Below are positions 45,501 to 52,043 of a stretch of DNA of 52,043 nucleotides, one piece after another (positions within the stretch are counted from its first letter, which is position 1; every line of letters starts with the position of its first letter). Source of the DNA: Algimonas arctica (lineage in GTDB: Bacteria > Pseudomonadota > Alphaproteobacteria > Caulobacterales > Maricaulaceae); the NCBI RefSeq assembly GCF_014652695.1, contig NZ_BMZH01000014.1, positions 1 to 52,043 on the forward strand, in the 5' to 3' direction. Under the pieces are notes generated by a model. That model saw nothing but the letters and a program-made list of their open reading frames with translations. It made no database searches and was not told where the DNA came from. The position numbers and the translations under genes were made by a program.

Positions 45501-45975
45501 CCGCAAACTCTGTGAGCGAATGCTGGCGGAATATCCTGACTTTAACGAGGCCGAGCGAGACGTCATTCAGACCGAAGTGTTTGGCGTTCTGGATAATCCA
45601 TCTTTCGCAACTGTGTTCGCCGAAGGGTCGCGCGCCGAGGTCAGTTTAGCGGGGCGTGTGCCGTCGATACGGGGCGGAGAGGTTTACATCACGGCGCAAG
45701 TGGATCGCCTCAATGTCACGCCAGACACGATTTATTTAGTTGATTATAAGTCTAATCGTCCTGTGCCGACGCGGATTGACGAGGTCGATGAAAGCTATCT
45801 TGCGCAGATGGCGGCATACCGGGAACTGGCCCGTGCGATCTGGCCGGGGCGGGATGTACGATGCGGATTACTCTGGACGGATACGCCCAATCTGATGTGG
45901 CTGCCTGACAATGCGATGGATGCCGTCTTGACGCAAGTGAACGCCCTTCCTACCTCCACAATACACAACGCTTAA
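42517..45975 (+). CDS. addA: Double-strand break repair helicase AddA
   Basis: The 1152-residue UvrD/Rep-type helicase has Walker A NANAGSGKTKVLVDRV (about residues 26-41), LDEAQDTSPVQWEI, GDPKQSIYRFNGA, VMTVHGAKGLEAPVVFLPD and a C-terminal nuclease site LVDYKSN. With AddB it resects double-strand breaks for RecA. ATG 42517 begins right after the addB stop; an open frame upstream overlaps addB and is rejected. trxA follows after 11 bases. Confidence 0.95.
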   Translation: MTRLTITDATVRQRDAADPSVPRIVNANAGSGKTKVLVDRVSRILLQGTDPDKILCLTYTRAAASEMQERLFETLSKWSIAQDDRLKDVLADLYGMPFEQIRPSLSINVVRTLFARALETPEGLKVMTIHAFCERIIGRFPIEAGIMPGFDPLDEPETKALLVAGRRALLAEARDTEDLRGALHYMAKAKADSTIDAMMFSAARDFEKTQKWVGAGGVGPFRTDSGLAANETAQTIASSAWQSTDFGHVRAIAALCASSSSKAAQSFVDLVKQLDAEVDPGAAFDLYSDVFLTKDGSPRKRVLVKGVTDQDNFISAGSAEFDRIYTAVLKIKAVRIAEMSEALLTLGHRLGQLYQRDKHSARGLDFNDLILKTRDLLMRRDVSDWVAYKLDGGVEHVLLDEAQDTSPVQWEIIDALTLPFEQESPDRSTRPRTFFAVGDPKQSIYRFNGAAPDIFMESVRTRTAPGDSPVQLRMSFRSAQQVLNVVDALFLDQGGMAAMFDAAARPEPSDLVRHDAARTDDGLVELWPLAPKSEMAEENKPWDTTPVDGQSDGDPRVRLAREIAGSIRHWIDSGEPVFDRDLKRHRPMHGGDVLILVQNRVGGLFDALIKALKVEKLPVAGADRLVLQNALVVRDLLAITRFVLLPRDCLSLAEALKSPLFDLNDDQLFALSVDRTGTLWEAVQSRDLDLAAAIQTIRDDAGLAPYDFFARLLDRTGPKGVTYREALFARLGLEAREALDAFLAIALAHQQHQAPSLQRFVQVFTTDTVEIKRDKDPAGREVRVMTVHGAKGLEAPVVFLPDTTRAPRASSGGLIKAGDSFILAPSSKDSTPLVDGYKAANDLEDQREYMRLLYVAMTRAESRLVVCGYHHGAKDDGYADGSWYHWVNKTMLAMDGAEPFSTAFDVDTGTGRRYGARPEKSAQRSDDKQKGLAALPDWITVPAAIEARRHQTASPSSLLARQAPIARVPGQGRLLRGILIHRLLEILPDHAPSRRRKLCERMLAEYPDFNEAERDVIQTEVFGVLDNPSFATVFAEGSRAEVSLAGRVPSIRGGEVYITAQVDRLNVTPDTIYLVDYKSNRPVPTRIDEVDESYLAQMAAYRELARAIWPGRDVRCGLLWTDTPNLMWLPDNAMDAVLTQVNALPTSTIHNA

Positions 45976-45986
45976 AGGAATCCCTC

Positions 45987-46307
45987 ATGAGCACTATCGC
46001 CGTCACAGACGAGACTTTTCAATCCGAAGTCCTGAAATCCGACACCCCTGTGCTCGTTGATTTTTGGGCTGAATGGTGCGCGCCGTGTAAAGCGATGGGC
46101 CCAGCGCTCGAAGCCGTGTCAAAAGACATGGAAGGCAAAGTCAAAATTGCGAAAGTCAATATTGATGACGCGCCCGATACACCCATGCGCTACCACATCC
46201 GCAATGTCCCAACGATGATGATCTTTAAGGACGGCGAAGTCGTCTCCACCAAGATGGGCGCGATGACGAAAACGAAATTGGCCGAATGGCTGGCTGAACA
46301 CGCTTAA
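45987..46307 (+). CDS. trxA: Thioredoxin
   Basis: The 106-residue protein is a canonical thioredoxin with WCAPCK (Cys31, Cys34) and the cis-Pro loop VPTMMIF. It reduces cytoplasmic disulfides. AGGAAT precedes the start. It ends the addB-addA-trxA run. Confidence 0.97.
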   Translation: MSTIAVTDETFQSEVLKSDTPVLVDFWAEWCAPCKAMGPALEAVSKDMEGKVKIAKVNIDDAPDTPMRYHIRNVPTMMIFKDGEVVSTKMGAMTKTKLAEWLAEHA

Positions 46308-46316
46308 TTTAATTGC

Positions 46317-46344
46317 CTCTGAACCGGGATTGTCCGGTTCAGAG
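46317..46344 (+). terminator. Hairpin after trxA, probable terminator
   Basis: CTCTGAACCGG (46317-46327) and CCGGTTCAGAG (46334-46344) are exact complements over a 6-base loop, nine bases after the trxA stop. No T-run follows, so it may stabilise the 3' end or act with Rho. Confidence 0.6.
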
Positions 46345-46358
46345 TGAGATGCCAGCTT

Positions 46359-47152
46359 TTAGCCTTTTTCTCCGACTGTGGGATCAGCCTCTAAAGGGGC
46401 TAAAAATACCGTGACAGGGTTAGGTGTGAGGTTTTTGTTCGCACCCGTTATCGCAACGTCGACGAGAGCGGAGGCCCCGAATGTCATTATACCGCCGACA
46501 AAGATGCGCCCCCCGACGGGAATGCGTTTTAAAAATTCAGCCTCGCCAGAAACGACATGGCTGCCAGGCGGAAGTCCGGCGATCAGAGTTCCGCTGGGGA
46601 TGGACGTCTATTGGCGGCAGTTCCCATATCTATCAACATACTCCCGGCGGCAATGCCCAGACCAACCCCGGTGCCGGCGGTTGCGCCTGTGGCTGTACTG
46701 ACGCCCTGATAGTTTCCGAACCCAAACGTAAATATATTCGCTAGTGAAGCGAGAGATTGCGACATAGCGGCATAAGTTAGCCCTCCGGTCAGGCCAACGC
46801 CGAGAGACGTTGATGTTGTCTTTAGCGCGGTCGCCCCCAAATCAACGCTGCCGCCACCGCGATAACGAGATGGGGCAACAAAATATTCTGCCGGGGCGAA
46901 TCCCTCTTTTTCTACCTTCACAATCCCCTTTTGAGTCCGGGGTATCTCAAACGCGCATGGCGTTGCTTCGCAGATCAAGCGTTTGACGGCGCCGGGTTGT
47001 CGAAGAACGGGGTCAGACGGAATATAGGTGAAAGACGCTGTCGCGTCTTGGGGCACTGTATCGACGCGGACGTGATCATTAAAGCCGCGGTCAATCGTCG
47101 AGCAGGCGCCAAGAGTGAGTGACAGAGTGATGAGTGCAATGCGTCCGACCAT
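46359..47152 (-). pseudogene. Lipoprotein gene, probably frameshifted
   Basis: The first part (47152 to 46583) encodes 189 residues with a lipobox (LGAC, Cys17), a beta-rich region with a Cys pair (RLICEATPC) and a Gly/Ala-rich helix, then a stop after RRPSPAEL. In another frame the coding pattern continues from 46607 to a stop at 46359, ending with LTPNPVTVFLAPLEAD, which looks like the natural end of such proteins. Adding one C to the CCCC at about 46593-46598 would join them to about 265 residues. Either a real frameshift or a sequencing error. A PEGA-like surface role is possible but unproven. Confidence 0.5.
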
Positions 47153-47331
47153 GCGTCCTCATAGCAGACAATTGGACAACCGAGGACAAGGCTTGATTAT
47201 CGGCTTTGACAACGAAAGCCTGCGCGCTCCGATTTTTTGGCGCGAGATGTCTGTGTACCTGATCACGTGACGAAACGCCCGCTTTGTACGGGAATGACGG
47301 TGAATGAACGCAGTCTTCTACACAATAGGCG

Positions 47332-47347
47332 AAACGGAGCTCCGTTT
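47332..47347. promoter_or_regulatory. 16-bp perfect palindrome
   Basis: AAACGGAGCTCCGTTT is a perfect 16-bp palindrome without a spacer, 55 bases before the next start codon. It may be an operator for a dimeric regulator; the T-run at its end is short (four T), so a terminator role is less likely. Confidence 0.4.
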
Positions 47348-47402
47348 TCTTGGAACGACGCGCCGAGATGCGGGTTGTTTGTCCAGAACATAGGAGAGAT
47401 TT

Positions 47403-47738
47403 ATGCCCGACCTAGATCCGCAAATGACAACATTAGCTGTCGACACACAAATTAGTGGAGACGCCGCTATGCCCGGCTTGGCGAACCCCGTCACGGCCGA
47501 TGAAATTACGGATATTTATTCCAATCCACGGACGCCAGTTGCTGAACGCCAACACGCTTTGCAGCAATTACGACGAGAAATGGTCGGTCGCGCCAGCGCA
47601 GATTTTCGCGATGATACGACGGCCCTGATCGCAAAGATTGATGAGGGCCTGTCTTATCTCGGAGAGAGTGGCGACGGCTCCGCTGATCCCGATGTGTTGC
47701 GCCTGCGCGATACGGCGGTTGACCCAGAAAACCTTTAA
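47403..47738 (+). CDS. Conserved-looking hypothetical protein
   Basis: The 111-residue soluble, acidic protein has a helical middle part with DEITDIYSNPRTPVAERQHA and ALQQLRREMVGR, and a Ser/Gly/Asp-rich end. No family recognised and no signal. AGGAG nine bases before the ATG is a good ribosome binding site. The next gene follows after 59 bases. Confidence 0.6.
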   Translation: MPDLDPQMTTLAVDTQISGDAAMPGLANPVTADEITDIYSNPRTPVAERQHALQQLRREMVGRASADFRDDTTALIAKIDEGLSYLGESGDGSADPDVLRLRDTAVDPENL

Positions 47739-47797
47739 TGTCCTCCGCGCTTTTCGCGCGGGACACTAACTAACAACATTTCACAATAGGATTATTT

Positions 47798-48322
47798 ATG
47801 ACGACCCTCATGACCCCCAAATCAAAGATTCCGACGATTGAGCTTCCCCTCGTATCGGGCGGAACATTCAATATGGCCGAAGCCAGCCCTGAGAACTTTC
47901 AAATTATTGTGGTTTACCGTGGTCTTCACTGCCCAAAATGTAAGGCGCAATTGAAAGCAATTGATCCCCGTGTAGCGGATATACGTGCCGATGGTCACGA
48001 TATTGTCGCGGTATCAATGGACACAGAGGAGCGCGCTCAGCAGGCGAAAACGGATTGGGAGCTTGAAGATTTACCCATCGCTCACAGTTTAGAACTGCTT
48101 GACGCTAAATCGCTTGGCTTGTTTATATCCGACTCGATTTCAGACAAAGAGCCAAAGATTTTCTCTGAGCCGGGCATCTTCGTTGTTCGACCGGATGGCA
48201 CGCTCTATGCCGAAATTGTACAAAATACGCCGTTCGGCCGCCCCGACATGGAAGACATCGTTGATGGACTGAATTTTGTCGTCAAAAACGATTACCCCAC
48301 ACGCGGTACGTCCGTCGCTTAA
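47798..48322 (+). CDS. AhpC/TSA-type peroxiredoxin-like protein
   Basis: The 174-residue thioredoxin-fold protein has VVYRGLHCPKCKAQL with Cys45-x2-Cys48 at the peroxidatic position, then IVAVSMDTEERAQQAK and EPGIFVVRPDGTLYAE, as in AhpC/TSA family proteins. The CPKC motif replaces the usual TxxC, so it may be a dithiol redox enzyme rather than a peroxidase. Its stop shares bases with the stop of the convergent folC (TTAA). Confidence 0.75.
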   Translation: MTTLMTPKSKIPTIELPLVSGGTFNMAEASPENFQIIVVYRGLHCPKCKAQLKAIDPRVADIRADGHDIVAVSMDTEERAQQAKTDWELEDLPIAHSLELLDAKSLGLFISDSISDKEPKIFSEPGIFVVRPDGTLYAEIVQNTPFGRPDMEDIVDGLNFVVKNDYPTRGTSVA

Positions 48323-49632
48323 GCATTTTCCGCCAAAACCCGCCCCGCCAGATAAAGCGATCCACAGATGAGGATTCGTGGCGGGGTGATCGGCTCTTCG
48401 ATGGCTTGGCGGGATAGGGCGTCGCCCATATCGACCGCTTTTTGCAGGGCGTCGGTGAGATTGCTGCCGACGATCGCCGCCATCCCCCGCGTGGCAGCCA
48501 ACTCGACCAATACGTCCGGCGACAAGCTCGCATGGTCAGGAATATCAACGGCGACGAGGCCCGCCGCTAACCCTTCGAAATAGTCTAAAAATGCGCTCGC
48601 ATTCTTATTGGCAAGGATGCCCATAATGAGGATCAGGGGCCGGGGTGATCGGGCCTCTAGAGACGCCATGTGAGCGGATAGCGCCTGCGCTGCGTGTGGA
48701 TTATGGCCGCCATCGAGCCAGACTTCGGCGCCAAGGTCCGCCGCAATATCAACCAGCGGACCGCTCATGAGCGGCTGCATCCGTGCAGGCCAAGTCGCTG
48801 CGCTGAGACCCGTGGCGATATGATCGGGAGAGATCCCAATATCCCGTGCCACAGCGATGGCTAACCCCGCATTCATAATCTGATGATCGCCCGCTAGCGC
48901 AGGTAAAGGCAGATCGAGTAATTCCTTATCCGTTTCAAATAGTAACCGTCCTTGTTGACGATACGCACGGAAATCTTGACCCCAACTTTGAATCGGGGCG
49001 CGCGCTTTACGGGCTTCGGCCTCTAAAACAGCGTCGACGAGCTCATGCTGTGGACCCGTGAAAACGGGAACGCTCGGTTTGATGATCCCGGCTTTTTCAC
49101 GCGCGATTCCGGCCAAGTCTCGGCCGAGAAACTCCGCATGGTCATAGTCGATCGGCGTAATGGCGCAGGCGCGCGGAGCGAACACATTGGTCGCGTCATA
49201 GCGTCCACCCAAGCCGACTTCGATAATGGCGTAATCCGCGTCATGTTCCGAAAAAGCGAGAAAGGCCGCCGCTGTTGTTGCCTCAAAAAATGATAGCGGC
49301 GCACCCGCGTTGGCATCACGAACCCGGTTCAGCACATCAATAAGGGTCGCGTCGTCAATCTCTTCGCCCGCCAGAACGATCCGTTCATTGAACCGGACAA
49401 GGTGAGGGGAGGTATAGACATGCGCACGCGCGCCGCTCGCTTCCAGCATGGCGCGGAGGTGAGCAACGGTGGATCCCTTACCATTGGTGCCCGCGATATG
49501 GATGCTGGGCGGCAAACGGTCCTGAGGTCGACCCAAGGCCTCAAGCACCTGTTCGATCCGCGACAGGCCGAGGTCTATTATACGGGGGTGGAGACGCCGG
49601 AGGTCTTCCAGCGCCGTCTCTAATTTGTTCAC
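48319..49632 (-). CDS. folC: Bifunctional folylpolyglutamate/dihydrofolate synthase
   Basis: The 437-residue Mur-ligase-fold enzyme adds glutamate to folates. It has the P-loop HIAGTNGKGSTVAHL (residues 45-59), YTSPHLVRFNERI, VEVGLGGRYDATN-like motif IIEVGLGGRYDATNV and WLDGGHNPHAA. Full family length. Start GTG 49632 overlaps the accD stop (GTGA). Confidence 0.95.
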   Translation of the reverse strand: MNKLETALEDLRRLHPRIIDLGLSRIEQVLEALGRPQDRLPPSIHIAGTNGKGSTVAHLRAMLEASGARAHVYTSPHLVRFNERIVLAGEEIDDATLIDVLNRVRDANAGAPLSFFEATTAAAFLAFSEHDADYAIIEVGLGGRYDATNVFAPRACAITPIDYDHAEFLGRDLAGIAREKAGIIKPSVPVFTGPQHELVDAVLEAEARKARAPIQSWGQDFRAYRQQGRLLFETDKELLDLPLPALAGDHQIMNAGLAIAVARDIGISPDHIATGLSAATWPARMQPLMSGPLVDIAADLGAEVWLDGGHNPHAAQALSAHMASLEARSPRPLILIMGILANKNASAFLDYFEGLAAGLVAVDIPDHASLSPDVLVELAATRGMAAIVGSNLTDALQKAVDMGDALSRQAIEEPITPPRILICGSLYLAGRVLAENA

Positions 49633-50519
49633 GCTGAAATTGGGTCCGGTGTCGGCTCAACTGTTAGCGTATGCTCTTTTTGCATGAGGACAGCGATCAA
49701 TTTAGCCAAAGTGGCGCGCAACTCGCTGCGCGGCACAACCTTATCGACCATACCTTTTTCTTCGAGATATTCTGCGCGTTGAAAGCCTTCAGGGAGTTTT
49801 TCGCGAATGGTTTCTTCAATCACGCGCGGTCCAGCGAATCCGATCATCGCGCCTGGCTCGGCCAAATGTATGTCGCCCAACATGGCGTAGCTTGCGGTGA
49901 CACCGCCTGTCGTAGGATCGCAGAGCACGACAATATAAGGTAGTCCGGCTTCGCGTAGGCGTTGTACAGCAATCGTTGTACGTGGCATTTGCATGAGGCT
50001 AAGTGCCCCTTCTTGCATCCGCGCGCCGCCAGCGGCCGTGAACACAATCATTGGCAAACCTTTGGCTAATGCGACATCAGCCGCAGCGATAAAGCCTTCG
50101 CCCGCCGCCATGCCCAGCGATCCGCCCATAAAAGCAAAGTTTTGCACGAGGACGGTCGCGCCAACCCCATGAATCGTCCCGACACCGATGCTCATGGCAT
50201 CGTCATTACCTGTCTTGGCGCGGGCTTTTTTTAAGCGATCCGTATATTTTTGATCATCTTTGAATTTCAGCGGGTCTGCAACGACACTTGGCGTCGGAAA
50301 GCTTTCATACTGGCCGTCATCGAATGTATATGCGAATCGAAGTTCGGGTCCGATCCGCATATGATGCCCTCCCGGCGTGACATGCATCAGGCCAGGCAGG
50401 TCAGCCGCGAAAATCATCTCGCTCGTCTTTGGGCATTTGAGCCACAAATTGTCGGGCGTGTCCCGTTTGGTGAAAATTGATTTCACGCCGGGAGGCGTCA
50501 GTTTGGTCAACCAGTTCAT
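49629..50519 (-). CDS. accD: Acetyl-CoA carboxylase carboxyltransferase subunit beta
   Basis: The 296-residue subunit transfers the carboxyl group to acetyl-CoA with AccA. The crotonase-like core has VGTIHGVGATVLVQNFAF, GGARMQEGALSLMQM and VLCDPTTGGVTASYA. The N-terminal zinc ribbon is degenerate: LWLKCPKTSEM keeps one Cys, and the later CxxC is TPGG. This is seen in other alphaproteobacterial AccD proteins. The ATG at 50519 matches the family; the frame extends 16 codons upstream. folC follows with a 4-base overlap. Confidence 0.94.
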   Translation of the reverse strand: MNWLTKLTPPGVKSIFTKRDTPDNLWLKCPKTSEMIFAADLPGLMHVTPGGHHMRIGPELRFAYTFDDGQYESFPTPSVVADPLKFKDDQKYTDRLKKARAKTGNDDAMSIGVGTIHGVGATVLVQNFAFMGGSLGMAAGEGFIAAADVALAKGLPMIVFTAAGGARMQEGALSLMQMPRTTIAVQRLREAGLPYIVVLCDPTTGGVTASYAMLGDIHLAEPGAMIGFAGPRVIEETIREKLPEGFQRAEYLEEKGMVDKVVPRSELRATLAKLIAVLMQKEHTLTVEPTPDPISA

Positions 50520-50612
50520 CCGCGCCTTATGCTGCGGTTCGGCGCGAGGGGCAAGCTGACGCTGCAATCCTCATTCACTTGCGTTAGACGCGAAAAGCCT
50601 TAATCGCCCCTT

Positions 50613-51149
50613 ATGTCGTCCGTGATAAAAGGCCTAATCCCACTCGCCCTCTTTGCGATGATCGGGGTGTTTATGGCCATTGGCCTGACCCGTGACCCCT
50701 CAAAACTTCCGTCTGAGCTGATCGACCGTCCTTTACCGACTTTTGAGATGGAAACGCTTTCGGGTGAACCGATCGTGACGGCGGACTTGCTGGGTGAGGT
50801 CGCGTTGCTGAATGTGTTTGGGTCGTGGTGTGTGGCCTGCCTGACGGAACATCCGCTTCTGATGGCGCTGTCTGAGGCCGGTGACGTGAAAATCATGGGT
50901 GTGAATTGGCGCGATACGCGGGCGAAGGCCGAGCGTTGGCTAACCCGTTACGGCAATCCTTATGGTACGATTATCTTTGATGCAGAATCGCTCCTTGCTA
51001 TCGATCTGGGTGTCACTGGCGCGCCAGAGACGTTTGTTATCGATCGCAAGGGCCAAATTCGCTATAAACATACAGGACCCATTACCGAAGATGTTTGGAC
51101 GGACATCCTCCGCCCACTTATCGACACACTCAATGCCGAAACCCCCTAG
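50613..51149 (+). CDS. DsbE/CcmG-type thiol:disulfide oxidoreductase
   Basis: The 178-residue protein has one N-terminal membrane helix (about 7-25) and a periplasmic thioredoxin domain with FGSWCVACLTEHP (Cys73, Cys76) and cis-Pro loop GAPETFVID. CcmG-type proteins reduce apocytochrome c for heme attachment. It could serve the cytochrome domain of the PQQ dehydrogenase, but the gene is alone here and not in a ccm operon. Confidence 0.86.
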   Translation: MSSVIKGLIPLALFAMIGVFMAIGLTRDPSKLPSELIDRPLPTFEMETLSGEPIVTADLLGEVALLNVFGSWCVACLTEHPLLMALSEAGDVKIMGVNWRDTRAKAERWLTRYGNPYGTIIFDAESLLAIDLGVTGAPETFVIDRKGQIRYKHTGPITEDVWTDILRPLIDTLNAETP

Positions 51150-51185
51150 CCTCGCGCACTGAGCCTCGCTATAGCGCCGCGACTA

Positions 51186-51262
<77 letters not shown>

Positions 51263-51375
51263 ATGTTTTCAATGGTTTAGGCTAAGGTTTCTCGAAACCG
51301 CTTTGAGGTTATGCCTACCATTTTGCCTACCCTTCCATCTTTATGGGTCATGAACGAGAAGCAATGAATCGATAG

Positions 51376-51699
51376 GTGAAAACCGCGCATTTGAGCCGCA
51401 ACAGGCTCCTCAGGGGTATAGCGGAAGAGACAGCTTCTTTTTGTTCCAAGCAGGCTTGGGTCATTATTGCTCGACAATCCGCTTTGTCGCTTGAGGCAAA
51501 TTCACATATCCACTCCCCAGAATGGACCTTAGAACTCGCACCGAAAATGGGACATTCCTGGATGAGCGCGGCCTTTAAGCAACCCGTTCTGTGTCTCGAT
51601 GTAATCGGTAATTCGGGAGAGGTGGCTTATGGGCCGGATTTAACGCGGATTAAGAGATTTGCGATGGTGCATTTGCTACATAAGTTCGAAAAAGTATGA
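51376..51699 (+). CDS. Doubtful hypothetical protein
   Basis: The 107-residue frame starts at GTG 51376 without a good Shine-Dalgarno sequence. The second half (HSPEWTLELAPKMGHSW and TRIKRFAMVHLLHKF) looks more protein-like than the first. No family recognised. It could be a fragment of an island gene. Confidence 0.3.
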   Translation: MKTAHLSRNRLLRGIAEETASFCSKQAWVIIARQSALSLEANSHIHSPEWTLELAPKMGHSWMSAAFKQPVLCLDVIGNSGEVAYGPDLTRIKRFAMVHLLHKFEKV

Positions 51700-51813
51700 C
51701 TCAGGATTCACGCCTGTCACCAGAAGATTTTCGCGCGCGAGTACACGCCACATTAAAGACCTTCATATCTCTTGTCATTTCAAAATGAACGAGAGGTGGG
51801 TCGAGATCAAACT

Positions 51814-51996
51814 CTAGCCAATCTTCTGTTCGGCTTCTTCTAATTCAGCAATGGTCAAACCGTAAAGCTCACAGACTATAGTTTCTAGCTTTTTGTCGTT
51901 TTTCTCCAAGACCGAGGTCAGGTCACGAGCTACTGTAGCTTGTCCGTCGTCATATAAAACGGCACAGATTTCGGCCTGGGCCAAGAGAGACTTTGC
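51814..51996 (-). pseudogene. 3' fragment, possibly of a restriction-modification enzyme
   Basis: A frame of 60 codons ends at 51814 and is bounded upstream by a stop at 51997-51999. Its end, LETIVCELYGLTIAELEEAE, resembles the C-terminal LYGLTxxE tail of many type IIG/Eco57I-like and N6-adenine methyltransferase proteins. The link is only by this short motif. A TTG at 51984 could start a 56-residue peptide, but no ribosome binding site is seen. Confidence 0.3.
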
Positions 51997-52043
51997 TCAC
52001 CTTTATTGATTGATATTAGGCGACGGCTTTGCGGTATTGCAAC

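Larger units (their letters stand above)
51263..52043. other. Lower-GC region after tRNA-Arg with gene remnants
   Basis: The sequence is poorer in GC than the rest of the window and has no intact recognisable gene. It contains a repeated TGCCTACC (about 51312-51332), a doubtful 107-residue frame, and a minus-strand 3' gene fragment. tRNA 3' ends are common integration sites, so this may be a decayed genomic island. No integrase or second tRNA copy was found in the window. Confidence 0.45.

Noticed and set aside
46378-46701. Plus-strand frame of 107 residues after trxA
   Set aside because: It is the mirror of the minus-strand lipoprotein frames, which have a signal, family-like motifs and better codon pattern.

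Overview
The window looks like a chromosomal piece of an alphaproteobacterium related to Caulobacter, most likely of the Hyphomonadaceae/Maricaulales type. By eye the GC content is in the mid-50s percent. The evidence is gene content and order: divK next to pleD, a PopZ-type polar organizer between a TolC-family gene and valS, addB-addA-trxA, accD-folC, tsaE-amgK-murU, an alphaproteobacterial LexA operator (GTTC-N7-GTTC) at dinB, and a CtrA-type site (TTAA-N7-TTAA) at popZ. No rRNA, CRISPR array, prophage or complete mobile element was seen.

Layout. 1-1172: the end of an IS3-family insertion sequence at the left edge, then about 1 kb of non-coding DNA rich in strong inverted repeats. 1173-3778: a flavin-blind BLUF-like protein, small membrane proteins, a cold-shock protein, a SemiSWEET transporter, an MmcQ/YjbR protein and tRNA-Asp and tRNA-Val. 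3951-13248: a lipoprotein PQQ alcohol dehydrogenase with fused cytochrome c, dusA, a TSUP permease, a retropepsin-like protease, a divergent CobT homologue, a Leu/Glu-type amino-acid dehydrogenase and a compact five-gene membrane/redox operon (MAPEG, DUF1330, thioredoxin-like lipoprotein, two unknown membrane proteins). 13229-25840: dinB, divK-pleD, rpmG, a Nudix hydrolase and RNase R in one operon, a 44-residue peptide gene, topA, dprA and plsY.

26053-37177: a sulfotransferase-like gene, tRNA-Cys, a Pcm-like methyltransferase, a TolC-family gene, popZ, valS, two DUF3137-type genes, a Ca/Na antiporter and a 2Fe-2S ferredoxin. 37255-46307: a long, tightly overlapping run tsaE-amgK-murU-addB-addA-trxA, joining t6A tRNA modification, peptidoglycan sugar recycling and double-strand-break repair. 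46359-51262: a probably frameshifted lipoprotein gene, a peroxiredoxin-like protein, folC-accD, a DsbE/CcmG-type thioredoxin and tRNA-Arg. 51263-52043: lower-GC DNA after tRNA-Arg with gene debris, resembling a degraded integration site.

Most of the window is housekeeping. Less ordinary parts are the BLUF-like protein lacking its flavin contacts, the CobT homologue with altered active-site motifs, the long acidic PopZ under a CtrA-type site, the small peptide gene whose ribosome binding site is folded into a hairpin, the structured non-coding region at 450-980, and the strong terminator directly before valS. No computation was run. Family calls rest on motif recognition, and start sites were chosen from Shine-Dalgarno spacing and family length.
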